Origin: an uncultured Eubacteriales bacterium
GTDB lineage: Bacteria > Bacillota > Clostridia > Lachnospirales > Anaerotignaceae
Length of the DNA stretch: 8,724 bases
Direction of reading: 5' to 3'
Assembly (NCBI GenBank): GCA_934256695.1
Contig: CAKQPE010000082.1
Location: 1 to 8,724 of the forward strand
Positions 1 through 5,771 of this stretch are shown piece after piece. Made by a program: the position numbers and the translations under genes. The notes under the pieces were generated by a model that was given only the letters and a program-made list of their open reading frames with translations, did not search any database and had not been told where the DNA came from. Position 1 is the first letter of the stretch; every line of letters begins with the position of its first letter.

Positions 1-48
1 ATTTTTTTCAAAAAATTTTCGGGGTTTGGGGTGAAACCCAAAGGTCTT
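1..48 (+). repeat. Diverged partial copy of the multi-hairpin intergenic repeat (copy 0)
   Basis: The window opens inside what aligns with hairpins II and III of the repeat seen intact at 1677-1768. Bases 1-15 are a T-run, a C and an A-run that can fold back, as in hairpin II. Bases 25-30 (tttggg) pair with 37-42 (cccaaa) in the place of hairpin III, followed by ggtctt at 43-48, which corresponds to the ggtttt or ggtctt that ends every other copy. The stem and loop sequences differ from the other copies, so this is a diverged member. It lies just upstream of the probable promoter of the sigma-factor gene. The upstream part is outside the window. Confidence 0.55.
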
Positions 49-67
49 CAAAAATTTTTTATTTTTT

Positions 68-96
68 CCAAACTTTTTAAATGACTTTTTTATCTA
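68..96 (+). promoter_or_regulatory. Candidate ECF-type promoter of the sigma/anti-sigma operon
   Basis: ccaaac (68-73) followed by a T-rich stretch, a 17-base spacer and tatcta (91-96) resembles the TGAAAC / CGTCTA pattern used by RsiV/SigV-class ECF sigma factors, which commonly activate their own operon. The match is partial (the AAAC and TCTA cores are present), and no sigma-A promoter of better quality was seen upstream of 145. Autoregulation is therefore an inference. Confidence 0.35.
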
Positions 97-114
97 TAAG
101 GTGTAAAACAAAAT

Positions 115-126
115 TAACCATGGTTA
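115..126. promoter_or_regulatory. 12-base perfect palindrome in the sigma operon leader
   Basis: taacca-tggtta is a perfect palindrome. After one T/T mismatch on each side the flanking A-run and T-run continue the symmetry. It lies between the candidate -10 (91-96) and the ribosome binding site (132-139). A perfect palindrome without a loop suits a dimeric DNA-binding protein better than an RNA hairpin, but nothing identifies the protein. Confidence 0.3.
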
Positions 127-144
127 TTTTTAAGGGAGGCATAT

Positions 145-645
145 ATGGAAACAGATTTATATGACCTGACAGTTAATTATATACTGGAAAATCAGGAAAA
201 GTTTTATCGTTTGGCATATAGTTATGTAAAAAACAAGGACAATGCATTGGATATTGTACAAAACTCAATTTGTACCGCACTTGAAAAATGCTACAGCATC
301 AAAAATCCTTGTGCAATAAAGACTTGGCTTTACAGAATAATAGTAAATGAATCTTTAAAGCACATAAACAAAGGCAAAAAAGAGTCTGCTATGGGTGATG
401 AAATGCCCGAACAAACTTATACCGAACCGTCTTTTAATGCAGACATATCTGCCGAGGAAATACTTAATGCCGTAGAAAGCATTAACGAACCTTTTAAGAC
501 AATAATAATCCTTCATTATTATGAGGATCTTACATTAAAAGAAATATCCGAAATTACAAAAACAAATTTAAGTACCGTAAAAACACGGCTTTACAGCGGA
601 CTCGGGAAAATCAAGAAAATTTTATCACAGGAGGTTGTAATATGA
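145..645 (+). CDS. ECF-type RNA polymerase sigma factor (sigma-70 family, SigV-like)
   Basis: This 166-residue protein has the two-domain layout and size of an extracytoplasmic-function sigma factor. Region 2 spans about residues 18-80, with the hallmark YRLAYSYVKNKDNALDIVQ stretch followed by the WLYRIIVNESL segment that contacts promoter DNA. Region 4 spans about 105-162, with a helix-turn-helix in LTLKEISEITKTNLSTVKTR. It would direct RNA polymerase to a small stress regulon in response to an envelope signal. The start is supported by aagggagg at 132-139. The stop overlaps the start of the next gene (ATGA at 642-645), so the two are translationally coupled. The partner is an RsiV-type anti-sigma factor, which suggests the SigV/ECF30-like class; that assignment is inferred from partner and length, not from a database search. 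Confidence 0.92.
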   Translation: METDLYDLTVNYILENQEKFYRLAYSYVKNKDNALDIVQNSICTALEKCYSIKNPCAIKTWLYRIIVNESLKHINKGKKESAMGDEMPEQTYTEPSFNADISAEEILNAVESINEPFKTIIILHYYEDLTLKEISEITKTNLSTVKTRLYSGLGKIKKILSQEVVI

Positions 646-1532
646 ATTTAAAAGACAGCAAAAAAGCCTATGATTCAAGAGAAATACCTGATGAACTTGA
701 ATTTAGAGTAAGAAAAGCAATAGCATCTGTGGACAAAAAGAAAGTAATGGAAGAAAGGAAGAATAATACTATGAAAAAGAGAATAAAAGGTATAGGAACA
801 GTTGCAGCATGTGTAGTCATATGTTCAACAGCAGCATTAAACACAAGTGAAACATTTGCATCAGAAATGTCAAAACTGCCTGTTATAGGCTCTATAGCAA
901 AGGTGCTTACAGTACGTTCATATCATACCAATGACGATATGTTCAATGTAAACATAGATGTGCCTGAAATAGAAGCAGACGGAAAACTTTCTCCTGAGAT
1001 AAATAAAGAAATAGAAAAAATAGTCAATGATTTTAAGGCACAGTCAGAAAATGACTTTAAAGACTATAAAGAAGCATTTTTCGCAACCGGCGGAACAAAA
1101 GAAGAATGGGCTGACCGAAAAATGGATATAAACATAAGCTATGATGTGAAATCATTAACTGACAAATATCTTTCTTTGGAACTTATGGCAACAAAAAGTT
1201 GGGTAAATTCGGAAACGGAAATTCATTTTTATAACATAAACCTTGAAGACGATAAAGAAATATCTCTTAAAGATTTTATAGGTGATGATTATACAAATAT
1301 ATGTAACCAAAGCATAAACAAACAGATAGAAGATCGTATTTCAGCAGATGAAAACAATATCTATTTCGGCTTTAACGATTCCGATGACGGCATGGCAACA
1401 GATGGCTTTACAACAGTGGACAGCAATACAAAATTTTATATAAACGATAAAGGAAATGCCGTAGTTGTTTTTGATAAATACGAAATTGCACCGGGATACA
1501 TGGGAATACAGGAGTTTGAAATAACAAAATAA
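642..1532 (+). CDS. RsiV-like membrane anti-sigma factor (DUF4179/DUF4163/DUF3298-type ectodomain)
   Basis: A 296-residue membrane protein predicted to hold the upstream sigma factor inactive. Residues 1-45 are a charged cytoplasmic segment that would bind the sigma factor. A single hydrophobic helix lies at about 49-66 (GIGTVAACVVICSTAAL), and the rest is extracellular. The ectodomain starts with a FASEMSKLPVIGSIAKVL stretch typical of clostridial anti-sigma proteins of this kind. The end (about 205-292, including ISLKDF, FYINDKG and FDKYEIAPGYMGIQEF) is a good DUF3298 signature. In Bacillus subtilis RsiV this ectodomain binds lysozyme, after which signal peptidase and a site-2 protease destroy the anti-sigma. 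A possible signal-peptidase site ending at Ala73 (TFA) lies just outside the membrane here. The start is backed by caggagg at 628-634 and the 4-base overlap with the sigma gene. The lysozyme ligand is an inference from family. Confidence 0.85.
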   Translation: MNLKDSKKAYDSREIPDELEFRVRKAIASVDKKKVMEERKNNTMKKRIKGIGTVAACVVICSTAALNTSETFASEMSKLPVIGSIAKVLTVRSYHTNDDMFNVNIDVPEIEADGKLSPEINKEIEKIVNDFKAQSENDFKDYKEAFFATGGTKEEWADRKMDINISYDVKSLTDKYLSLELMATKSWVNSETEIHFYNINLEDDKEISLKDFIGDDYTNICNQSINKQIEDRISADENNIYFGFNDSDDGMATDGFTTVDSNTKFYINDKGNAVVVFDKYEIAPGYMGIQEFEITK

Positions 1533-1546
1533 ACGGCTGAAAACAC

Positions 1547-1585
1547 GGAACGGAAAAACAGTAAAGTTTTATCCGTTCCTTTTTT
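1547..1585 (+). terminator. Intrinsic terminator of the sigma/anti-sigma operon
   Basis: ggaacgga (1547-1554) pairs with tccgttcc (1572-1579). The stem extends through aaaac/gtttt with a single bulged A at 1571, around the loop at 1560-1565. A run of six T follows at 1580-1585. It lies 15 bases after the anti-sigma stop codon. Confidence 0.85.
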
Positions 1586-1595
1586 GTTGCATAAA

Positions 1596-1623
1596 TTGAC
1601 TTTAAAATATAAGATAATATAAA
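1596..1623 (+). promoter_or_regulatory. Candidate sigma-A promoter for hydF
   Basis: ttgact (1596-1601), a 16-base spacer and tataaa (1618-1623) follow directly after the terminator of the preceding operon. No comparable promoter was seen between 1704 and 1788. If used, the transcript carries a leader of about 160 bases that contains the whole three-hairpin repeat at 1677-1768. Confidence 0.45.
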
Positions 1624-1676
1624 ATAAAAAAATATGAATTATAAAAATGATAATAACAAGAAAATTTTTTAAATCT

Positions 1677-1768
1677 AAAATACAATGCGTAGCATTGTAT
1701 TTTATTGAAAGTTTTACTCGATTTTTTTCAAAAAATCGCAGGGTGTGGGACAGAGTCCCACGGTTTTT
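1677..1768 (+). repeat. Three-hairpin intergenic repeat, copy 1 (plus orientation)
   Basis: The best complete example of the repeat. Hairpin I is a perfect 12-bp stem, 1677-1688 with 1692-1703, loop gta, starting with aaaa and ending with tttt. A short link (attgaaagttttact) leads to hairpin II, where cgattttt from 1719 pairs with aaaaatcg ending at 1738. After cagggt comes hairpin III: gtgggac (1745-1751), loop aga, gtcccac (1755-1761). The unit ends in ggttttt (1762-1768). The hydF ribosome binding site begins six bases further on, so the repeat occupies the hydF leader. Confidence 0.9.
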
Positions 1769-1787
1769 ATAGAAAGAAGGAATTTAG

Positions 1788-2990
1788 ATGTCAGCTTTAA
1801 ATGAAACACCAACCGGTGAAAGAGTGCATATAGCCATATACGGAAAAAGAAATGCAGGAAAATCATCACTTATAAATGCAATTACAAATCAGGATATTGC
1901 CCTTGTGTCCGATATTGCCGGAACAACAACAGACCCTGTTAAAAAGTCAATGGAAATAAGAGGCATAGGAGCTTGTATGATTGTTGATACGGCAGGTTTT
2001 GACGATAACGGAAAAATCGGAAGCTTGAGAGTGGAAAAAACAGAAGAAACTGTTCAAAAGACAGATATTGCCATTCTTTTATGTTCCGCCGGCAGCCTTG
2101 AGTACGAAAAACAGTGGAGTGAAAAGCTTAAAAAACAAAATGTAAAACAGATAGCCGTTGTTTCAAAGGCAGATGAAATAAATGCAGATATATTAGCCGA
2201 AAGAGTACAGAAAGAATTAGGTCTTAAACCTGTTGTTGTAAGTGCAAAAACAAGATTAGGCATAGATGAACTATTGGCAGAATTGGCAAGAGCAGTACCT
2301 CCTGATTTTGGAAACAAGTCAATACTGGGAGGATTGGCTGATAAAAACGATGTAGTATTGCTTGTAATGCCACAGGACAGCGAAGCACCAAAGGGCAGGC
2401 TTATACTGCCGCAGGTGCAGACAATACGCGAACTTTTGAATAAAGAATGTATATCTATAAACACTATTCCCGAAAATATGCAAAAGGCTTTGGAAAACCT
2501 TAAAAATCCGCCAAAACTCATTATTACGGATTCTCAGGTATTTAAAGAAGTTTATGAAAAAAAGCCAAAAGAAAGCCTGCTTACTTCATTTTCAATTCTG
2601 TTTGCCGCATATAAGGGTGATTTAAATGAGTTTATTTCCGGTGCAAATGCTCTCGACAGCTTAAATTCTTCTTCCCATATTCTTATAGCGGAAGCCTGTA
2701 CTCATGCACCTCTTTCCGAGGACATAGGCCGAGTAAAAATACCTAATTTACTCAGAAAGAAATTCGGTCAGGAAATAAATATCGATATTGTAAGCGGTGT
2801 CGATTTTCCAATAAATTTAAAAAAGTATGATTTAATTATACATTGCGGAGGCTGTATGTTCAGCAGAGTATATTTGATGAACAGGATTGCCATGGCAAAA
2901 AGCGAAAATATACCTATAACAAATTACGGCATATTTATAGCTAAAATGAATGGCCTTCTTGAAAACATCACGTTACCAAAGCAAAACTGA
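1788..2990 (+). CDS. hydF: [FeFe]-hydrogenase H-cluster maturation GTPase HydF
   Basis: HydF is the cytoplasmic scaffold on which the diiron subcluster of [FeFe]-hydrogenase is built with the radical-SAM enzymes HydE and HydG, before transfer to apo-HydA. The 400-residue length is normal. The N-terminal half is a TrmE/Era-like GTPase: P-loop GKRNAGKS (19-26), switch-I GTTTD (45-49), DTAG (67-70) and SKAD (126-129), the last a variant of the usual NKxD. A dimerisation domain follows. The C-terminal iron-sulfur domain has C304, H306, then H352-C353-G-G-C356, fitting the family pattern CxH-x(44-53)-HCxxC. The start is supported by aagaagg at 1774-1780. No hydE, hydG or hydrogenase gene is in the window, so the partners must be elsewhere. 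No terminator is visible behind it, so read-through into the MATE gene is possible. Confidence 0.96.
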   Translation: MSALNETPTGERVHIAIYGKRNAGKSSLINAITNQDIALVSDIAGTTTDPVKKSMEIRGIGACMIVDTAGFDDNGKIGSLRVEKTEETVQKTDIAILLCSAGSLEYEKQWSEKLKKQNVKQIAVVSKADEINADILAERVQKELGLKPVVVSAKTRLGIDELLAELARAVPPDFGNKSILGGLADKNDVVLLVMPQDSEAPKGRLILPQVQTIRELLNKECISINTIPENMQKALENLKNPPKLIITDSQVFKEVYEKKPKESLLTSFSILFAAYKGDLNEFISGANALDSLNSSSHILIAEACTHAPLSEDIGRVKIPNLLRKKFGQEINIDIVSGVDFPINLKKYDLIIHCGGCMFSRVYLMNRIAMAKSENIPITNYGIFIAKMNGLLENITLPKQN

Positions 2991-3077
2991 CAAAAACTGT
3001 TGTACCGAGCTTTATCTTTCGCCATGCAAATCCGGCTATTTTAACACCACCGCAAGAATTTCTTCATATTCTATTTT

Positions 3078-3089
3078 ACATAATTATGT
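3078..3089. promoter_or_regulatory. 12-base palindrome upstream of the MATE gene (possible operator)
   Basis: acataa-ttatgt is a perfect palindrome sitting immediately upstream of, and touching, a possible extended -10 element at 3089-3097. Many exporter genes are controlled by a dimeric TetR- or MarR-type repressor binding such a site, but no regulator gene is adjacent. The base composition makes a chance palindrome plausible. Confidence 0.25.
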
Positions 3090-3097
3090 GTTAGAAT
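3089..3097 (+). promoter_or_regulatory. Candidate extended -10 promoter for the MATE gene
   Basis: tg-t-tagaat fits an extended -10 element. The -35 position (ttctat, 3069-3074) is poor. An alternative tataat lies at 3105-3110, but it would start the transcript almost on top of the ribosome binding site at 3121. Transcription from hydF is also possible. Confidence 0.3.
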
Positions 3098-3133
3098 GTA
3101 TCTCTATAATAAAATTTTTCAAGGAGAACACCC

Positions 3134-4444
3134 ATGGATATTTTAAAAGATAATGTAAACAGAACCTATTTCCGTTTTCTTATGCCTACTATCGGTGCAA
3201 CTCTTATAACATCTGTCTATATTCTTGCCGATGCAATTATAATAGGCAGATTTATAAATGATAAGGCTATGGCTGCTCTTAATGTGCTTACACCGATATT
3301 TTCACTTTTTTACGGCAGCGGATACCTTCTCGGTGTAGGCGGAGCAGTACTTATGGCAGCTGCCTTTGGCGAAAACAAAATTAAAAGAGGTCAGAAATAT
3401 TTTACCTCTGCCCTTTTTCTTTCTGCCCTGCTTTCCCTTATCTATGTAATTTTGTTTAATATTGGTTTTGAATTTCTTATCAAGGCAATAGGTGCAACTG
3501 CTGATATTACATCTTATATACGTTCATACGGAAGAATACTTGTTTCCGGAGCACCGTTATTTTTGTTTTCTGCTATGCTGCAAGTATTTGTAAGAAATGA
3601 TCTTTCGCCAAAAACAGCAATGACAGGTGTAATTGCCGGCGGAATAACAAATGTAGTTTTGGATTACATATTTATAGTTCCCCTTAATATGGGCATTGCC
3701 GGCGGTGCATGGGCTACTCTCTGCGGCTGTGTTTTGTCGCTTATTATATATTCGGCACATTTTTTTAAAAAAGATAACCGTCTTAAACCTGTAAAAAACA
3801 GCTTAAACATAAAAAATAGCCTTATGATTTTTAAATGTGGCTTTCCAAATTTCTTTATAGAAGTATCTAATGCCGTTGTAATAAGCCTTTTTAATATTCA
3901 GCTTGGCAGATTAATAGGCTTTGAAGGCATTACTGCATACGGAATAGTAGAAAACGCATACCTTGTTGTAAACTCACTTTCAAACGGTGTTGCTCAGGCT
4001 GTGCAGCCCCTTGCCGCTGCCAACTACAGTTCCAAGAACCATAAAAGAGTTAAACTGTTTTTCAGAAACGGTTTAATAACCGCTTTTTTAATATCTGTTT
4101 TGTCAACTCTTTTAGGTGAGCTTTATCCGCAGAAAGTAATAAGCCTTTTTGTAAACGCAAATAAAAGTCTTCTTAATATTGCCGTTCCTGCTGTAAGAAT
4201 ATATTTTATATCATTTTTAATGGCAGTAACCAATATTTATTTAAGCGGATTCTTCCAGTCTCTTATGAAAAGCCGCTATTCAATGATTATATGTGTTTTA
4301 AGAGGACTTTTGCTTTCATCGGTATTTATATTCATTCTTCCGCTTGCTTTCGGTACACAGGCAATATGGTTTGTTACTCCTCTTGCGGAATTTGCAACAC
4401 TTATATACGGCTTATACTGCCTTAAATTTAAAATTAAATTGTAA
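3134..4444 (+). CDS. MATE-family multidrug/cation exporter
   Basis: A 436-residue integral membrane protein with about 12 hydrophobic helices in two homologous halves (roughly residues 9-205 and 232-430), the standard layout of the multi-antimicrobial extrusion family. Recognisable family stretches are the N-terminal FRFLMPTIGATLITSVYILADAIIIGRF region, GVGGAVLMAAAFGENK (67-82), NDLSPKTAMTGVIAGGITN (155-173), and in the second half NGVAQAVQPLAAANY (284-298). It would use a sodium or proton gradient to expel cationic compounds; the substrate cannot be read from sequence. Overall it resembles the MepA-like branch more than NorM, a tentative placement. The start has aaggaga at 3121-3127. There are 143 non-coding bases between it and hydF, holding a possible promoter and palindrome, and only 54 bases to galE downstream. 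Confidence 0.93.
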   Translation: MDILKDNVNRTYFRFLMPTIGATLITSVYILADAIIIGRFINDKAMAALNVLTPIFSLFYGSGYLLGVGGAVLMAAAFGENKIKRGQKYFTSALFLSALLSLIYVILFNIGFEFLIKAIGATADITSYIRSYGRILVSGAPLFLFSAMLQVFVRNDLSPKTAMTGVIAGGITNVVLDYIFIVPLNMGIAGGAWATLCGCVLSLIIYSAHFFKKDNRLKPVKNSLNIKNSLMIFKCGFPNFFIEVSNAVVISLFNIQLGRLIGFEGITAYGIVENAYLVVNSLSNGVAQAVQPLAAANYSSKNHKRVKLFFRNGLITAFLISVLSTLLGELYPQKVISLFVNANKSLLNIAVPAVRIYFISFLMAVTNIYLSGFFQSLMKSRYSMIICVLRGLLLSSVFIFILPLAFGTQAIWFVTPLAEFATLIYGLYCLKFKIKL

Positions 4445-4467
4445 TATTTTTTTAACTGCGGTATTAT
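4439..4467 (+). promoter_or_regulatory. Candidate promoter for galE
   Basis: ttgtaa (4439-4444), which overlaps the MATE stop codon, a 17-base spacer and tattat (4462-4467) precede galE. No terminator hairpin separates the two genes, so galE may be transcribed both from here and by read-through. Confidence 0.35.
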
Positions 4468-4498
4468 ATATAAAGAATATTATCGGAGGATAAGATAT

Positions 4499-5506
4499 AT
4501 GAAAGTTTTGGTAACAGGAGGCATGGGTTATATAGGAAGCCATACCTGTGTTGAACTGCTTAATAAAGGTTATAGTGTGGTTATAGTCGATAATCTTTCA
4601 AACTCAAACGAAGAAGTTATTAACCGTCTGGAAAAAATAACGGGAAAACGTCCTGTTTTTTATAATGCCGATTTAAGATACGAAAAAGAACTTTATACTG
4701 TATTTGAAAAAGAAAACGTGGACTCTGTAATGCATTTTGCAGCACTTAAATCCATACCCGAGTCGGTAAAGTTTCCCATTGAATACTATGAAAATAATGT
4801 AACCGGTACTCTTAATGTATGCCGTGCAATGAAAAAATACAGCGTAAAAAAAATCGTTTTAAGTTCATCTGCGGCTGTATATGGTTTAACGGAAAACAAG
4901 CCTATAAAAGAAGACGGTTTTCTCTTTCCATGTAATCCATACGGAAGAACAAAGCTCATACAGGAACAAATAGTATCAGACTATGCCGCATCCGAAAACA
5001 TAGGTGCTGTCATACTACGCTACTTCAATCCTATAGGCGCACACAAAAGCGGGCTTATAGGCGAAAATCCAAACGGAGAACCGTCTAATCTTATGCCATA
5101 TATTTCTCAGGTTGCCGCCGGAAGATTAAAAGAACTTAGCATATTCGGAAATAACTATAACACCATTGACGGAACAGGCGTAAGGGATTATATACACGTT
5201 TCAGATTTGGCAGAAGGCCATATAAACGCTCTCGAAAAACTGAATCATTCTCCGAAAACAATACTTACCTGTAATCTCGGAAGCGGTCACGGATACAGTG
5301 TTTTACAGGTAGTAAACAGTTTCGAAAAAGCAACAGGTGTAAAAATAAACTACCGATTTGCTCCTCGCCGATCAGGTGATGTGGACATGTGCTATGCCGA
5401 CACATCTCTTGCGGAAAAAGAGCTTGGCTGGACAGCTAAACGAAAAATAGACGAAATGTGCCGTGACGAATGGAACTGGCAAAAGAAAAACCCCAAAGGA
5501 TACTAA
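4499..5506 (+). CDS. galE: UDP-glucose 4-epimerase
   Basis: This cytoplasmic, NAD-dependent short-chain dehydrogenase-fold enzyme interconverts UDP-glucose and UDP-galactose. It serves galactose use (Leloir pathway) and supplies UDP-galactose for surface polysaccharides. The 335-residue length is typical of GalE. Visible signatures are the NAD-binding GGMGYIGSH (7-15, G7-x-x-G10-x-x-G13), the catalytic Ser in LSSSAAVYG (121-129), Tyr148-x-x-x-Lys152 in NPYGRTK, RYFNPIGAH (174-182), GTGVRDYIHVSDLAEGH (225-241) and the typical end WQKKNPKGY. The start has ggagga at 4485-4490. No other galactose or polysaccharide gene is near, so pathway context comes from the enzyme alone. The stop codon directly abuts a copy of the three-hairpin repeat. 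Confidence 0.96.
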   Translation: MKVLVTGGMGYIGSHTCVELLNKGYSVVIVDNLSNSNEEVINRLEKITGKRPVFYNADLRYEKELYTVFEKENVDSVMHFAALKSIPESVKFPIEYYENNVTGTLNVCRAMKKYSVKKIVLSSSAAVYGLTENKPIKEDGFLFPCNPYGRTKLIQEQIVSDYAASENIGAVILRYFNPIGAHKSGLIGENPNGEPSNLMPYISQVAAGRLKELSIFGNNYNTIDGTGVRDYIHVSDLAEGHINALEKLNHSPKTILTCNLGSGHGYSVLQVVNSFEKATGVKINYRFAPRRSGDVDMCYADTSLAEKELGWTAKRKIDEMCRDEWNWQKKNPKGY

Positions 5507-5596
5507 AAACCGTGGACTCTGTCCACACCTGCGATTTTTTGAAAAAAATCGAGTAAAACTTTTATTAAAACCACACGACTATCGTCATGTGGTTTT
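5505..5596 (-). repeat. Three-hairpin intergenic repeat, copy 2 (minus orientation)
   Basis: Read on the minus strand, hairpin I is 5596-5584 with 5579-5567. It has 13 pairs around a four-base loop, and its only irregular pair (5570s/5580s arm, T opposite G) is a G-U wobble in minus-strand RNA but a C/A mismatch in plus-strand RNA. The link to hairpin II (ataaaagttttact) nearly equals that of copy 1. Hairpin II is 5551-5544 with 5539-5532. Hairpin III is gtggac (5526-5521), loop aga, gtccac (5517-5512), one pair shorter than in copies 1 and 3. The outer edge, aaaacc on the plus strand, touches the galE stop codon. On the plus strand hairpin I, with A-run before and T-run after, could end galE transcription. 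Confidence 0.9.
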
Positions 5597-5597
5597 T
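5567..5597 (+). terminator. Possible bidirectional terminator behind galE (hairpin I of repeat copy 2)
   Basis: A stem of 13 positions (5567-5579 with 5584-5596) has four A at its left foot and five T at its right foot, so it could stop transcripts arriving from either side. It is the first hairpin with a T-run downstream of galE. It is also part of the dispersed repeat, so it may not have arisen as the galE terminator. Confidence 0.5.
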
Positions 5598-5624
5598 AGT
5601 TTAAATATAAAATTATTGTTACGA

Positions 5625-5711
5625 AAAACGCAATGTAATTGCGTTTTGATAAAAGTTTAGGTCAAGCCTTTTCAAAGGCTTGTTGGGTGTGGGACAAAGT
5701 CCCACGGTCTT
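5625..5711 (+). repeat. Three-hairpin intergenic repeat, copy 3 (plus orientation)
   Basis: Hairpin I is a perfect 10-bp stem, 5625-5634 with 5638-5647, loop gta as in copy 1, again bounded by aaaa and tttt. The link gataaaagtttaggt leads to hairpin II: caagcctt (5663-5670), loop ttca, aaggcttg (5675-5682). After ttgggt comes hairpin III: gtgggac (5689-5695), loop aaa, gtcccac (5699-5705), ending ggtctttt. Its hairpin II matches copy 4, while its hairpin III matches copy 1, so the modules combine freely. It lies back to back with copy 2, with 28 bases between their hairpins I. Confidence 0.9.
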
Positions 5712-5741
5712 TTGATTCTTATAAGAGCATTTTAAGGTAGT

Positions 5742-5766
5742 TTGAGACCGAGTCTCAAGGTCTTTA
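5742..5766 (+). repeat. Solitary hairpin III of the repeat family
   Basis: ttgagac (5742-5748), loop cga, gtctcaa (5752-5758) followed by ggtcttta. This is the size, loop pattern and 3' edge of hairpin III with a different stem sequence that still pairs perfectly. No hairpin I or II precedes it. It ends six bases before the stop codon of the minus-strand gene at 5772. Read on the plus strand, the T-rich tail could stop rightward transcription; on the minus strand there is no T-run. Confidence 0.7.
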
Positions 5767-5771
5767 TTTTT

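Noticed and set aside
1677..1768. Riboswitch in the hydF leader
   Set aside because: The structure is shared with copies behind galE and spo0A and beside unrelated genes, so it is a dispersed repeat; no known aptamer core was recognised.
2054..2521. Open frame of 155 codons on the minus strand
   Set aside because: It is fully inside hydF, antisense to a gene with clear domain signatures, and has no family resemblance.
2950..3153. Short plus-strand open frame between hydF and the MATE gene
   Set aside because: It overlaps the end of hydF and the MATE ribosome binding site and has no plausible start signal of its own.
3557..3760. Minus-strand open frame
   Set aside because: It is antisense inside the MATE gene, with low-complexity translation.
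5463..5660. Short plus-strand open frame
   Set aside because: It starts inside galE and runs through the hairpins of the repeat; it has no ribosome binding site or protein-like pattern.
5505..5711. CRISPR array
   Set aside because: The repeated units are in opposite orientations, about 90 bases long, internally palindromic in three places, and have no regular unique spacers.
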